The translations under genes and the position numbers were made by a program. From Eubacterium sp. (GTDB lineage: Bacteria; Bacillota; Clostridia; Lachnospirales; Lachnospiraceae), in the NCBI GenBank assembly GCA_017433825.1, contig JAFRGL010000008.1, positions 78,641-142,640 of the forward strand: DNA of 64,000 nucleotides, read 5' to 3'. Position 1 is the stretch's first letter; each line of letters starts with the position of its first letter. The notes beneath the pieces are model-generated. The model was not told where the DNA came from. It was given only the letters and a program-made list of their open reading frames with translations, and did not search any database. Positions 48,251 through 57,302 of this stretch are shown one piece after another.

Positions 48251-48324
48251 AAGAAGAAGGCAACAGCCGGTTGCGTGTGTTTTCCATGCCCCTGCATTAT
48301 AATAGGCAGTGTGGAGGTGCAGTC

Positions 48325-49086
48325 ATGAATACAAAAGACGTTATATATGAGCTCAGAACCAGAAACGGCATGTCCCAGGACGACCTGGCTGAAAAAGTAT
48401 TTGTAACCCGGCAGGCGGTATCCCGCTGGGAAAACGGCGACACGGTGCCGAATACCGAAACGCTGAAGCTTCTGTCGAACCTTTTCGGCGTTTCCATCAA
48501 TACGCTGCTGGGATCGCCGCGGAAACTCATCTGCCAGTGCTGCGGCATGCCGCTTGAGGATGAAATCCTCGGCAGGAACAAAGACGGAAGCATCAACGAG
48601 GACTACTGCAAATGGTGTTATGCCGACGGTACCTACACCTACAGCGATATGGACGACCTCATCGAGGTCTGTGTCGGAAACATGGCAAACGAACAGTTTA
48701 CCGAAGAACAGGTGCGGGATTACCTGAAGCAGATGCTGCCCTCGCTGGATTACTGGAAACGGCAGGATGAACTGGGGGATAACGGCGCGTTCGAGGCGTT
48801 TAAGAAACAGCTTATAGAAGAAATCAATGCGCTTCACGTCGAAGGCATGCCGACCCTTACGAGGCTGAATGCCCTGGTCGGGATGTATGTCAACCTGGAA
48901 TATCCCCTTCCCGGCGGCATGAAAGCGAAATTCCTGAATGACCAGGCTACCTATCTGGGAAACCAGCTCGAACCGGAAGACGGCGGAAGATGCTTCGGCG
49001 TCCTTGCAAATGCGGATTTTATCCTGATTTGTACTTACGGAGAGGGCGGCGCAGACCCGGAGCTTGTGCTTTACAAAAAAAGATAA
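48325..49086 (+). CDS. XRE-family regulator fused to a zinc-ribbon domain
   Basis: A 253-residue protein. The N-terminal helix-turn-helix (MSQDDLAEKVFVTRQAVSRWENGDTVPNTETL, about residues 14-45) is followed by a zinc ribbon with Cys pairs in ICQCCGMPL and YCKWCYADG (the putative zinc-ribbon type seen after XRE domains) and a helical C-terminal domain. ATG at 48325 is chosen, with GGAGG (48313-48317) 7 bases upstream. It may regulate the ABC exporter just upstream; this is inferred from position only. Confidence 0.85.
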   Translation: MNTKDVIYELRTRNGMSQDDLAEKVFVTRQAVSRWENGDTVPNTETLKLLSNLFGVSINTLLGSPRKLICQCCGMPLEDEILGRNKDGSINEDYCKWCYADGTYTYSDMDDLIEVCVGNMANEQFTEEQVRDYLKQMLPSLDYWKRQDELGDNGAFEAFKKQLIEEINALHVEGMPTLTRLNALVGMYVNLEYPLPGGMKAKFLNDQATYLGNQLEPEDGGRCFGVLANADFILICTYGEGGADPELVLYKKR

Positions 49087-49107
49087 CCGGCGAAAGCCGG
49101 TTTTTCT
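49086..49107 (+). terminator. Terminator after the XRE gene
   Basis: ACCGGC and GCCGGT pair around a GAAA tetraloop, followed by TTTTCTTTG. The stem begins at the last base of the stop codon. Confidence 0.85.
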
Positions 49108-49229
49108 TTGTTTTCTGCAAAGAAGCATAGCCATAAGCCTGCGGAAATGATAGAATAGGGAATTGGAAACACTGCAGTTATAAACTGTTATAAGTTTAAA
49201 GAACATTCAGTAAAGGAGAAAGAAGAATC

Positions 49230-51146
49230 ATGCTGAAATACCCGCATCTGTTTTCACCTGTCAAGGTAGGAAATGTTATCTTCCGCAACAGAATCTGCGA
49301 GTCCGCCATGGGCTGGCTGCACATTAAGGACGATCACACCATGGGTGACGTTGCCGCGGAATACTACGCAAGGAGGGCAAAGGGCGGAGCTGCCGAAGTC
49401 TGCGTAGGAGAATGCCATATTGATATCCCCAGGGGAACGCGGGGGGGCGTTCACATGGATTTGTTCAACCGGAATACGCTGGCCGACCTGGCGAATATTG
49501 CGGACAAGATTAAAAGGCAAGGCGCAGTGGCGTCCGCAGAACTGGTGCATTACGGACGTTTTGCCACCGCCGGCCTTGCGCCTTCGGACGGTGTTGCCAG
49601 CGGAAGGCAGAACAGGGCGTATACCACAGAGGAAATCGAAGAGATTCTGGACGCTTTTGCAAAAGGCGCGCTTAATGCGAAAATGAAGGGCTTTGACATG
49701 GTTACAATCCACGGTGCCCACGGCTGGCTGCCGCAGCAGTTCTTCAGCGAGTACACCAACAGCCGTACGGACGAGTGGGGCGGAACCCGGGAAAAACGCG
49801 CCAGGTTTGCCGTTGAAATCTGCGACAGGATCCACGCGCTGTGCGGCCGTGATTTCCCCGTTGAATTCAGGATCAGCGGCACCGAACTCAGCCAGGGCTA
49901 CGGCCTGGAGGGAGGCGTGGAATACGCCAAGGCCCTGGACGGCCATGCGGATATTATCCACGTATCGGCAGGCGTGCACGGGGACCTTTCCAATGACGAG
50001 TGGCTGCTGGGCACGCCGGGAATTTTCGACGAGGAAAGCCCGCTTATCAAATATGCCGCGGCGATTAAGAAAGAAATGAAGCATTCCCTGGTGGGTACCG
50101 TAGGCGGCCACGCCGATCCGGCTGTCCTGGAGGAAATCATTGCTTCCGGCAAAGCAGACCTCATTTACTGCGCAAGATCCCTGATGTGCGACCCGGATCT
50201 GCCGAACAAGGCAAGGGAAGGCAGGGATGAAGACATCCGCATCTGCATGAGATGCATGAGCTGCTGGTCCAATATGATGACATACAACAGGATTATCTGC
50301 GCAATCAATCCCGAAACCGGCAGGGAGCTGGAGTTCTCCGGCCCGATGGAAGCAAAGGTTAAGAAAAAAGTGGCGGTTGTAGGCGGCGGCATCGCGGGGA
50401 TCGAGGCCGCGGTAACGGCAGCAAAATGCGGCCATTCGGTAACGCTGTATGAAAAGAACGGATACCTGGGAGGCGGCATGCACTGCGAAGAGAAGGTTCC
50501 CTTCAAGAAACGCTTCCACAGATACCTGGCCCAGCAGATCCGCGCGCTGGAAAAAGAGGGCGTAACGGTCTGTCTCAACACCGAAGCCACGCCGGCGCTT
50601 TTCGAAGAGACAAAGCCGGATGCGGTCCTGGCCTGCGTGGGCACGAAACCCATCATTCCGCCCATTCCCGGCATTGACGGCAAAAATGTGGTCTCCGTCC
50701 AGTATGCCTTTGAAAATCCGGACAAGCTGGGAAAGAAGGTTGTCATTATCGGCGGCGGCCTGGCCGGCTGCGAGCTTTCCATTTACCTGGAGGATGAAGG
50801 CCTGAAGACCGACGTCATCGAGATGGGCGCCGGTATCAATGCGGCGGGAATGTCCTTCCAGGGCAAGATAGTAAACCGCGAGCTGGAGGCAAGGAAGAAG
50901 GAGCTGAAATTCAACTCCAAAGCCGTAAAGGTTACCGGAGAGGGCCTTTATTACGAAAACGGCGGGGAAGAAAAGTTCATTGAAGCGGATACCGTCGTTG
51001 TGGCGGCAGGCCAGAAGCCGCTGTCGGAAGAGGCTATGGCCTTTGCCCAGTGCGCGCCGCAGTTTGCGGTCATCGGGGACTGCGCGGGCGGCGGAAATAT
51101 CCTTGCCGCGGTGAAGAACGCCTACACCATTGCGAGAAATCTTTGA
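49230..51146 (+). CDS. Old Yellow Enzyme-type NADH:flavin oxidoreductase with FAD domain (second copy)
   Basis: A 638-residue paralog of the protein at 42244. The FMN barrel has TIHGAHGWLPQQF, with the catalytic-type His, and the iron-sulfur Cys are in CMRCMSC followed by Cys in IICAINP (C-x2-C-x2-C-x11-C, one residue shorter than in the first copy). The FAD/NAD part contains VAVVGGGIAGIEAA and VVIIGGGLAGCELS. It belongs to the group that includes BaiCD/BaiH-like and 2-enoate reductases; the substrate is unclear. It has an AAGGAG site, and its stop overlaps the methyltransferase start. Confidence 0.9.
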   Translation: MLKYPHLFSPVKVGNVIFRNRICESAMGWLHIKDDHTMGDVAAEYYARRAKGGAAEVCVGECHIDIPRGTRGGVHMDLFNRNTLADLANIADKIKRQGAVASAELVHYGRFATAGLAPSDGVASGRQNRAYTTEEIEEILDAFAKGALNAKMKGFDMVTIHGAHGWLPQQFFSEYTNSRTDEWGGTREKRARFAVEICDRIHALCGRDFPVEFRISGTELSQGYGLEGGVEYAKALDGHADIIHVSAGVHGDLSNDEWLLGTPGIFDEESPLIKYAAAIKKEMKHSLVGTVGGHADPAVLEEIIASGKADLIYCARSLMCDPDLPNKAREGRDEDIRICMRCMSCWSNMMTYNRIICAINPETGRELEFSGPMEAKVKKKVAVVGGGIAGIEAAVTAAKCGHSVTLYEKNGYLGGGMHCEEKVPFKKRFHRYLAQQIRALEKEGVTVCLNTEATPALFEETKPDAVLACVGTKPIIPPIPGIDGKNVVSVQYAFENPDKLGKKVVIIGGGLAGCELSIYLEDEGLKTDVIEMGAGINAAGMSFQGKIVNRELEARKKELKFNSKAVKVTGEGLYYENGGEEKFIEADTVVVAAGQKPLSEEAMAFAQCAPQFAVIGDCAGGGNILAAVKNAYTIARNL

Positions 51147-51850
51147 TGTACAGTAAAATATTCAGCAGGATATACAACGAATTCGGCTGGAATTATTATC
51201 CGGAGGCATTTGCAGGACAGCTCCTGACATGGCTTACTGCAAATGCACCGCAGGCGCAGCGTATCCTTGACCTGGGCTGCGGCACCGGCGTCCTGTGCCG
51301 GATCTTAAGGAAACACGGCATTGCAGCGGACGGCGTCGATCTTTCGGAAAACATGGTTGCCATCGCAAGGGAGGCCGACCCGGAAGGGCGGTATGACGTG
51401 GGGGACATGACGGTTTATGAGCCGGAAGGGCGGTATGATATCGTAACCTGCACCGGGGACGCCGTCAATCACCTGACGGATACGGCAGCTGTGGAAAAGA
51501 TGTTCCGCAAAGTGCATTCTTACCTGGAAGAGGGCGGCGTATTCATCTTCGATCTTTTAAATGAAACGGAGGTGCCGGACCCGGAGCCCATTGAATTCCG
51601 GTATGATGAGCATACAGATGCTTCCCTGCAGATGACAAAGGATGAGGCGGGCATTGTCACCCTTAAGGTCAGGGTGAAGGAAGACGGGGAAAATGTCCTG
51701 GAGGAGACCGTTACGGAACGGCTTTACGGTACGGAAATCATCCGCGGCCTGCTGGAAAATGCCGGCTTTGCGCAGATTGCTTTCGCTCACCGGCTTCTGG
51801 AGGAAGGCAAGGATGTGCCTACCTGGTATGTGACGGCGGAAAAGCCGTAA
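51146..51850 (+). CDS. Class I SAM-dependent methyltransferase
   Basis: A 234-residue methyltransferase with motif I RILDLGCGTGVLCRIL (residues 39-54), motif II region GVDLSENMVAIARE and a YDIVTCTGDAVNHL motif IV. ATG at 51146 is chosen; it overlaps the TGA of the preceding reductase (ATGA type), and the protein begins with the conserved YSKIFSRIYNEFGW segment. It is a small-molecule type methyltransferase, and coupling to the reductase suggests a shared pathway. Confidence 0.87.
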   Translation: MYSKIFSRIYNEFGWNYYPEAFAGQLLTWLTANAPQAQRILDLGCGTGVLCRILRKHGIAADGVDLSENMVAIAREADPEGRYDVGDMTVYEPEGRYDIVTCTGDAVNHLTDTAAVEKMFRKVHSYLEEGGVFIFDLLNETEVPDPEPIEFRYDEHTDASLQMTKDEAGIVTLKVRVKEDGENVLEETVTERLYGTEIIRGLLENAGFAQIAFAHRLLEEGKDVPTWYVTAEKP

Positions 51851-51875
51851 CAGAATAAGAACAATACATAACAGA

Positions 51876-51922
51876 AAGCCTTAAGGCTGCGGGCAGGAAA
51901 GTCCGTATCCTTAAGGCTTTTT
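51876..51922 (+). terminator. Terminator after the methyltransferase gene
   Basis: AAAGCCTTAAGG (51876-51887) pairs with CCTTAAGGCTTT (51909-51920), and the T-run extends to 51922. It separates this gene from the convergent phosphorylase gene. Confidence 0.85.
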
Positions 51923-51946
51923 ATCACTGCCGGATTTTACCGGCAC

Positions 51947-54385
51947 TTATCCCATCACAACCGTTACGTCGTATTCCGTGCAGCCTTCCGTAACCGGGAT
52001 TACGGTTCCTTCAATCGGACGGCCGTTAACCGTGACCGAGGAAACGCCGCACTGCAGGCCGGCTTCGTTTTTCACCGTAATGTGGTAGACGGCCCCGCGG
52101 TAGAATCGGTCGCAGGTATAGCCGGTAAGCCAGCCGGGAACGCAGGGATTTATCTGCAGGCCGTCCAGAGTGGGCTTTATGCCCAGGATATACTGGCTGA
52201 TGCAGGCGAAGGTCCAGGCGGCTGTCCCGGTAAGCCAGCTGTTCTTGCCTTCCCCCGGGACGGCGGCGTCGCGGCCGGCCATCATCTGACAGTAGACGTA
52301 GGGCTCGGTGCGGCGGATATCCACCTTGTCCTCCAGATAGGCCGGACAGGTTTTCCGGAACACTTCAAAGGCCCGGTTCCCGTGGCCCAGCACCGTTTCC
52401 GCACAGGCAATCCAGGGATTGTTGTGGCAGAAGATGCCGGCATTTTCCTTGTAGCCCGGCGGGTAGGAGGAGATTTCACCCAGTTCGGGATGGTAGACGG
52501 TATAGGCCGGCTGCTGCAGCATGATGCCGTATTCGCATTCCAGTCTTTCCTCCACACTCTTTAAGGCCTGTTCCGCCTGGCCTGTTTCCACGCCCGCGCC
52601 TGCCATAACGCACATGCCCTGGGGCTCGATGAAAATCTGCCCTTCTTCGCACTCCTTACTGCCTACCGGATTGGAGAAAGCATCGTATGCCCGGCGGAAC
52701 CATTCGCCGTCCCAGCCTGCGGTCAGTATCACTTTTTCCATTTCCGCGGCTTCCCTGCGAACTTCCTCAGCTTCTTCCTTCAGTCCGATACGGTCGCAGA
52801 TATCCGCGTATTCCTTTCCGTACAGCACATACATACCCGCAATGAAGACGCTTTCCGCCACCGGGCCCTCGCTGGGACCGGTAACCTGGAAGCTTTCGCC
52901 GGGCACCAGGGAGAAACAGTTCAGGTTTAGGCAGTCGTTCCAGTCCGCCCGGCCGATAAGCGGCAGGCCGTGCGGGCCTTTGTGGGTGGTGGTAAAACGG
53001 AAGCTTCTGCGCATGTGCTCCAGAAGAGAGGCTTTGTTGTCCTCGTCGTTGTCAAAGGTGCAGGGCTCGTCCAGAATGCCGAAATCACCGGTTTCCCGGA
53101 TATAGGCGGAAACGCAGGCAATCAGCCACAGCGGGTCGTCGTTGAAGCCGCTGCCCACATCCGTATTGCCGCGTTTTGTCAGGGGCTGGTACTGGTGGTA
53201 GGTGCTGCCGTCCGCAAACTGCGTATTGGCAATATCGATAATCCGCTCTCTTGCCCGTTCCGGAATCAGATGGACAAAACCCAGGAGGTCCTGGCAGGAA
53301 TCCCTGAAGCCCATGCCGCGGCCCAGGCCGCTTTCGTAGAAGCTGGCGCTTCTGCTCATGTTGAAAGTGACCATGCACTGGTACTGGTTCCAGATATTGA
53401 CGAGGCGGTTAAGCCTGTCGTCCGGGCTTGCAATCTGCAGGCGGCCGAGAAGCTCGTCCCAGTAGGCGGAAAGTGCCGCAAAGGCTTCGTCAACCTGTTC
53501 GTCCGTCTGATATTTGGCCAGAAGCCGGTCCGCCGGGGCTTTGTTGATGACACCGGGTGCTTCAAATTTTTCGCCGTCCGGGTTTTCGCAGTATCCCAGT
53601 ACGAAAATGCAGGAATATTTTCCGCCGGGTGCCAGCTCAGCCTTCAGGTGATGGCTTCCCACCGGTGCCCAGCCGTGGGCGACGCTGTTCCGGCTTTCGC
53701 CTTCCAGGACGGCCGCGGGGTTTGAAGGACCGTTGTACAGTCCGACGAAAGCGTCACGGCTGGTGTCAAAGCCGCAGATCTTCTTGTTTACAGAGAAGAC
53801 CGCATAATGATTCCTGCGTTCCCGGTATTCCGTCTTGTGGTAAATGCGGCTTCCGCAGACCTCCACTTCCCCTATCGAAAAGTTCCGCTGGAAATTGGAC
53901 ATATCATCCATGGCATTCCAAAGGCAGAACTCCGCATAGCTGAACAAATCAACGGTTTTCGCTTCGCTGCTTTCATTTACCAGGGTCAGCCGGGTGACTT
54001 CGCAGGTATCTGCAACCGGTACAAAAACTTCCTGGACAGCCTTCAGCCCGTTTTTTGAACCGGAAATAACGGTATAGCCCAGTCCGTGGCGGCAGGAATA
54101 GGAATCCAGCGGGGTCTGAACAGGCTGCCAGCCGGGATTCCACACTGTTTCCCCGTCTTTAATATAGAAATAATGCCCGCCGGCGTCTGCGGGAGAGTTG
54201 TTGTAGCGGTAGCGCGTCAGGCGCAGAAGCTTGGCGTCTTTATAAAAACAGTAGCCGCCGGCTGTATTGGAAATCAGGCGGAAAAAATCCCCCGAGCCCA
54301 GATAGTTAATCCAGGGCAGCGGCGTTTTCGGCTCTGTAATTACATATTCCCTGTTTTTGTCGTCAAAATAACCGTATTTTTTCAT
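51947..54385 (-). CDS. GH94 glycoside phosphorylase, cellobiose phosphorylase-like
   Basis: An 812-residue GH94 enzyme; cellobiose phosphorylases are about 810 residues. The N-terminus [32 protein letters not shown] and RYRYNN match the cellobiose type. The (alpha/alpha)6 barrel has [11 protein letters not shown] and [12 protein letters not shown], whose Asp is the general acid, and the phosphate-site region GQIFIEPQG lies later. It would convert cellobiose plus phosphate to glucose 1-phosphate and glucose in the cytoplasm. ATG at 54385 is chosen: GGAGG (54395-54399) is 9 bases upstream, while the in-frame GTG at 54394 abuts it. It diverges from the LacI regulator. The disaccharide specificity is not proven. 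Confidence 0.9.
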   Translation of the reverse strand: MKKYGYFDDKNREYVITEPKTPLPWINYLGSGDFFRLISNTAGGYCFYKDAKLLRLTRYRYNNSPADAGGHYFYIKDGETVWNPGWQPVQTPLDSYSCRHGLGYTVISGSKNGLKAVQEVFVPVADTCEVTRLTLVNESSEAKTVDLFSYAEFCLWNAMDDMSNFQRNFSIGEVEVCGSRIYHKTEYRERRNHYAVFSVNKKICGFDTSRDAFVGLYNGPSNPAAVLEGESRNSVAHGWAPVGSHHLKAELAPGGKYSCIFVLGYCENPDGEKFEAPGVINKAPADRLLAKYQTDEQVDEAFAALSAYWDELLGRLQIASPDDRLNRLVNIWNQYQCMVTFNMSRSASFYESGLGRGMGFRDSCQDLLGFVHLIPERARERIIDIANTQFADGSTYHQYQPLTKRGNTDVGSGFNDDPLWLIACVSAYIRETGDFGILDEPCTFDNDEDNKASLLEHMRRSFRFTTTHKGPHGLPLIGRADWNDCLNLNCFSLVPGESFQVTGPSEGPVAESVFIAGMYVLYGKEYADICDRIGLKEEAEEVRREAAEMEKVILTAGWDGEWFRRAYDAFSNPVGSKECEEGQIFIEPQGMCVMAGAGVETGQAEQALKSVEERLECEYGIMLQQPAYTVYHPELGEISSYPPGYKENAGIFCHNNPWIACAETVLGHGNRAFEVFRKTCPAYLEDKVDIRRTEPYVYCQMMAGRDAAVPGEGKNSWLTGTAAWTFACISQYILGIKPTLDGLQINPCVPGWLTGYTCDRFYRGAVYHITVKNEAGLQCGVSSVTVNGRPIEGTVIPVTEGCTEYDVTVVMG

Positions 54386-54406
54386 GACAGACACCCTCCC
54401 GGTTTA

Positions 54407-54420
54407 CGAATACGTTTTCG
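54407..54420. promoter_or_regulatory. LacI-type operator, phosphorylase side
   Basis: CGAATACGTTTTCG is the exact reverse complement of the site at 54608-54621 and has the central CG and near-palindrome typical of LacI-family operators. It lies just upstream of the phosphorylase ribosome site, within the expected promoter/leader. Confidence 0.8.
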
Positions 54421-54571
54421 AATACAAGCTTTAAAAAATCCCCGTTAAATACAAGGATCCGGATACAGTATAAATCGAACCGTTATCTGTGTAAATATCC
54501 GAATTGCAAATCAGCGAAAATATGTGTAATTTTCACAAAAAACGCCTGGATAAAATGTGGCAAATGCGGTC

Positions 54572-54600
54572 TTGTCATATCCGGAATGCCGTAATACAAT
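54572..54600 (+). promoter_or_regulatory. Promoter of the lacI-type gene and transport operon
   Basis: TTGTCA (54572-54577) and TACAAT (54595-54600) are 17 bases apart. The operator at 54608 starts at about +1. Confidence 0.8.
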
Positions 54601-54607
54601 AAACTTA

Positions 54608-54621
54608 CGAAAACGTATTCG
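54608..54621. promoter_or_regulatory. LacI-type operator, regulator side
   Basis: CGAAAACGTATTCG, extended as TACGAAAACGTATTCGTA, sits over the predicted transcription start, a position that would block initiation. Confidence 0.82.
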
Positions 54622-54681
54622 TAGATTTTAGCGTGAGCGGCAGCAAAGGGACTCTTCAGAAACCGGAAAGGATTCAGGCAT

Positions 54682-55716
54682 ATGAAAAGGAACGCCGGCG
54701 TGATTACAGTTCGTGATATCGCCAAAAAATGCGGCGTTTCCGTTTCAACGGTAAGCAAGGCGCTGAACAATTACGGAGACGTCGGAACAGAGACGGCGGA
54801 GAAAATCCGCCGGGCCGCAAAGGAAATGCACTATGTGCCGAATACCGCGGCCAGACAGCTGAAAACAAATATTTCCCATAATATAGGCGTCCTTTTTGTG
54901 GACGAGATGGGCTCCGGCCTGACCCACGAATATTTCGCGGCGATTCTGGATGCCATTAAAAACGAGGCGGAAGCTTTAGGGTACGACATCACCTTCATCG
55001 GCAAGAACATCGGCGGAAGCCAGATGTCCTACCTGGAGCACTGCAGATACCGCAAATGCGACGGCGTGATTATCGCCAACGCGGATTTTGAGAATCCGGC
55101 GGTTATCGAACTGGTGAAAAGCGAAGTGCCGGTGGTGACCATCGATTACGCCTTCGACAGTACCAGCTGCGTCATGTCGGACAACCTGACAGGCTGTTAT
55201 AAACTGACGGAATACCTTATCAAAAAGGGTCACCGGAAAATCGCCTTTATCTACGGCGAGCGGACGTCGGTAACAAACAAAAGGCTGGTAGGCTTCAACC
55301 GGGCCCTGAAGGATTACAAGGTTACGCTTCCGGATGAATACCTGGTACAGGGAAGATACCACGACCCGCAGCGGACAAGGCAGATAACCAGGCAGCTGAT
55401 GGAGCTGGCGGACCCGCCGACTGCCATCATGTTTCCGGATGATTATTCCTATCTGGGCGGCGTGATTGAACTGGAAAAGATGGGGCTTTCCATTCCGCAG
55501 GATGTAAGCGCGGTAGCCTACGACGGCATCCCCATGGCGGAAATCTTAAGGCCGAGACTGACGACCTGGCGGCAGAACGCTGTGGAAATCGGCCGATTGT
55601 CGGCGAAAAAGCTGGTGGAGAAGATTGAACACAGCAGGACCTGCGTGGATGAGGAAATCCCGGTTTCGGGCTCCCTTCTGGAAGGCACCAGCGTTGCAGA
55701 TGTGCTTAACACATAA
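54682..55716 (+). CDS. LacI-family transcriptional regulator
   Basis: A 344-residue regulator. The helix-turn-helix and hinge (VRDIAKKCGVSVSTVSKALNNYG, then YVPNTAARQLKT) lie in residues 9-62, and the rest is a periplasmic-binding-protein-like effector domain. It probably binds the two identical operators at 54407 and 54608 and so controls the phosphorylase and itself plus the transporter. The effector is likely cellobiose or a related sugar (inference from neighbours). Confidence 0.93.
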   Translation: MKRNAGVITVRDIAKKCGVSVSTVSKALNNYGDVGTETAEKIRRAAKEMHYVPNTAARQLKTNISHNIGVLFVDEMGSGLTHEYFAAILDAIKNEAEALGYDITFIGKNIGGSQMSYLEHCRYRKCDGVIIANADFENPAVIELVKSEVPVVTIDYAFDSTSCVMSDNLTGCYKLTEYLIKKGHRKIAFIYGERTSVTNKRLVGFNRALKDYKVTLPDEYLVQGRYHDPQRTRQITRQLMELADPPTAIMFPDDYSYLGGVIELEKMGLSIPQDVSAVAYDGIPMAEILRPRLTTWRQNAVEIGRLSAKKLVEKIEHSRTCVDEEIPVSGSLLEGTSVADVLNT

Positions 55717-55784
55717 TGATGTGACGGAATATAAGCAAAACAAATCAAGAACCAAAAACCAAAAGGTACAGGAAAGGAGAAACT

Positions 55785-57170
55785 ATGAAAAAGAAAATCT
55801 TTGCAATCATCCTTGCGGGATTAATGGTTGCATCTCTTACCGCCTGCGGCGGCGGCGGAGCAGATTCTGCCGGCGAGAAGTCTGAACCCGCAGCCTCCAG
55901 CGTTGCAGAAGCGAGCAGCGCTTCCGAGACAACAGCGGAAAGTTCCGCAGCCGAAGAAGCAGCACCGGGAACCGTATTCAATATCTATGCATGGAACGAG
56001 GAGTTCAAGGGCTTCTTTGAGAAGTACTATACCGTTCCCGAAGGCATTACTGTTAACTGGATTATCACACCCAGTGACAACGGCGCCTACCAGCAGAAAC
56101 TGGATGAGGCCCTGTTGAACCAGGAAAGCGCCAGCGCGAACGAAAAGGTTGACCTCTTCCTTGCGGAGTCCGACTACATCCAGAAATACGTTGAGAGCGA
56201 ATATACCGCTGACATCGCTGCCATCGGCGTAACCGATTTTTCAAACACCTATGAATATACCGTTAAGGCTGCTACCGATCCCGAAGGTGGGGTAAAGGGT
56301 GTTTCCTTCCAGTGCTGCCCGGCCGGCGTTATCTACCGCCGTTCCATCGCGCAGGATGTCCTTGGCGTTTCCGAACCGGAAGATGTTCAGCCCCTTATCG
56401 ACAGCTGGGAGAAATTTGATGACGTTGCAAAACAGGCCAAGGAAAAAGGCTATTACATGACCGCTTCCTTCGCCGAGACCTTCCGTACTTTCTCCAACAA
56501 TACGGAAAAACCGTGGGTGGATGCTGACAACAACCTGCAGTTCGATCCGCAGATTGAAGCCTGGATTGCCCAGACCGAGAACTATGTGGAAAACGGATAC
56601 ACCCTTACCGCCGGCGTATGGGATGCTGAGAAGACCGACCAGATGTTCGCAACCGGCAAGACCATGTGTTTCTTCGGGCCTGCCTGGTACTTCAACTTCT
56701 GCATGACCAATGCACAGGATCCGGACAGCGGCTGCATGGGCGACTGGGCGATTGTTGAAGGCCCGCAGACTTACTTCTGGGGCGGCACCTGGCTGCTTTG
56801 CCCGACCGGTACCGACAACCCCGATATCGTAGCTGACATTATGAACACCTTCATCAATGATGAGGATGTCTGTTCCAAGCTTGTTGCCAACGAGGCACAG
56901 TTCTCCAACAACCAGGTTGTTAACCAGAAGTTCGCGGAAGACCCGGATTACGGCAGCGAATTCCTGGGTGGACAGAACGATGTAGCGTTCTTCTGCTCCA
57001 TGACTGACAGCATCAAATGGGAAAACCACACCATTTATGACCAGCTCCTGAACGAAGGCCTGCAGAACACCCTGCAGGAGTATTTCAAGGGCAATGCGAC
57101 CAAGGATGAGGCCCTCTCAAACTTCTACAATTATGTAAACGAGACTTATCCGACGATTGTCACACCGTAA
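55785..57170 (+). CDS. Sugar ABC transporter solute-binding lipoprotein
   Basis: A 461-residue extracellular binding protein of the carbohydrate (CUT1) class. The signal has the lipobox LTAC with Cys21, followed by a Gly run and an Ala/Ser/Glu linker (to about residue 62), then the two-lobed binding domain with Trp/Tyr-rich segments (YFWGGTWLLCP, GPAWYFNFC). It delivers the sugar to the two permeases downstream. AAAGGAG precedes the ATG. It is 68 bases after the regulator. Confidence 0.93.
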   Translation: MKKKIFAIILAGLMVASLTACGGGGADSAGEKSEPAASSVAEASSASETTAESSAAEEAAPGTVFNIYAWNEEFKGFFEKYYTVPEGITVNWIITPSDNGAYQQKLDEALLNQESASANEKVDLFLAESDYIQKYVESEYTADIAAIGVTDFSNTYEYTVKAATDPEGGVKGVSFQCCPAGVIYRRSIAQDVLGVSEPEDVQPLIDSWEKFDDVAKQAKEKGYYMTASFAETFRTFSNNTEKPWVDADNNLQFDPQIEAWIAQTENYVENGYTLTAGVWDAEKTDQMFATGKTMCFFGPAWYFNFCMTNAQDPDSGCMGDWAIVEGPQTYFWGGTWLLCPTGTDNPDIVADIMNTFINDEDVCSKLVANEAQFSNNQVVNQKFAEDPDYGSEFLGGQNDVAFFCSMTDSIKWENHTIYDQLLNEGLQNTLQEYFKGNATKDEALSNFYNYVNETYPTIVTP

Positions 57171-57210
57171 CCGGGGGACATTCAATCACGGATTCGCAAT
57201 AACCAATCCG

Positions 57211-57247
57211 CAAGGCGGGCATAGCATGAACTGCCATGCCCGCCTTG
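57211..57247 (+). promoter_or_regulatory. Intercistronic hairpin between binding protein and permease genes
   Basis: CAAGGCGGGCAT (57211-57222) pairs perfectly with ATGCCCGCCTTG (57236-57247). Only a weak T-run follows, so it fits an mRNA stabiliser or partial terminator that raises binding protein relative to permeases. Confidence 0.75.
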
Positions 57248-57302
57248 TTAATTGAAAACAGTTCCACGGCTTTTGAGGTAAAGGTACAGGAGGAAGGTTT
57301 CC

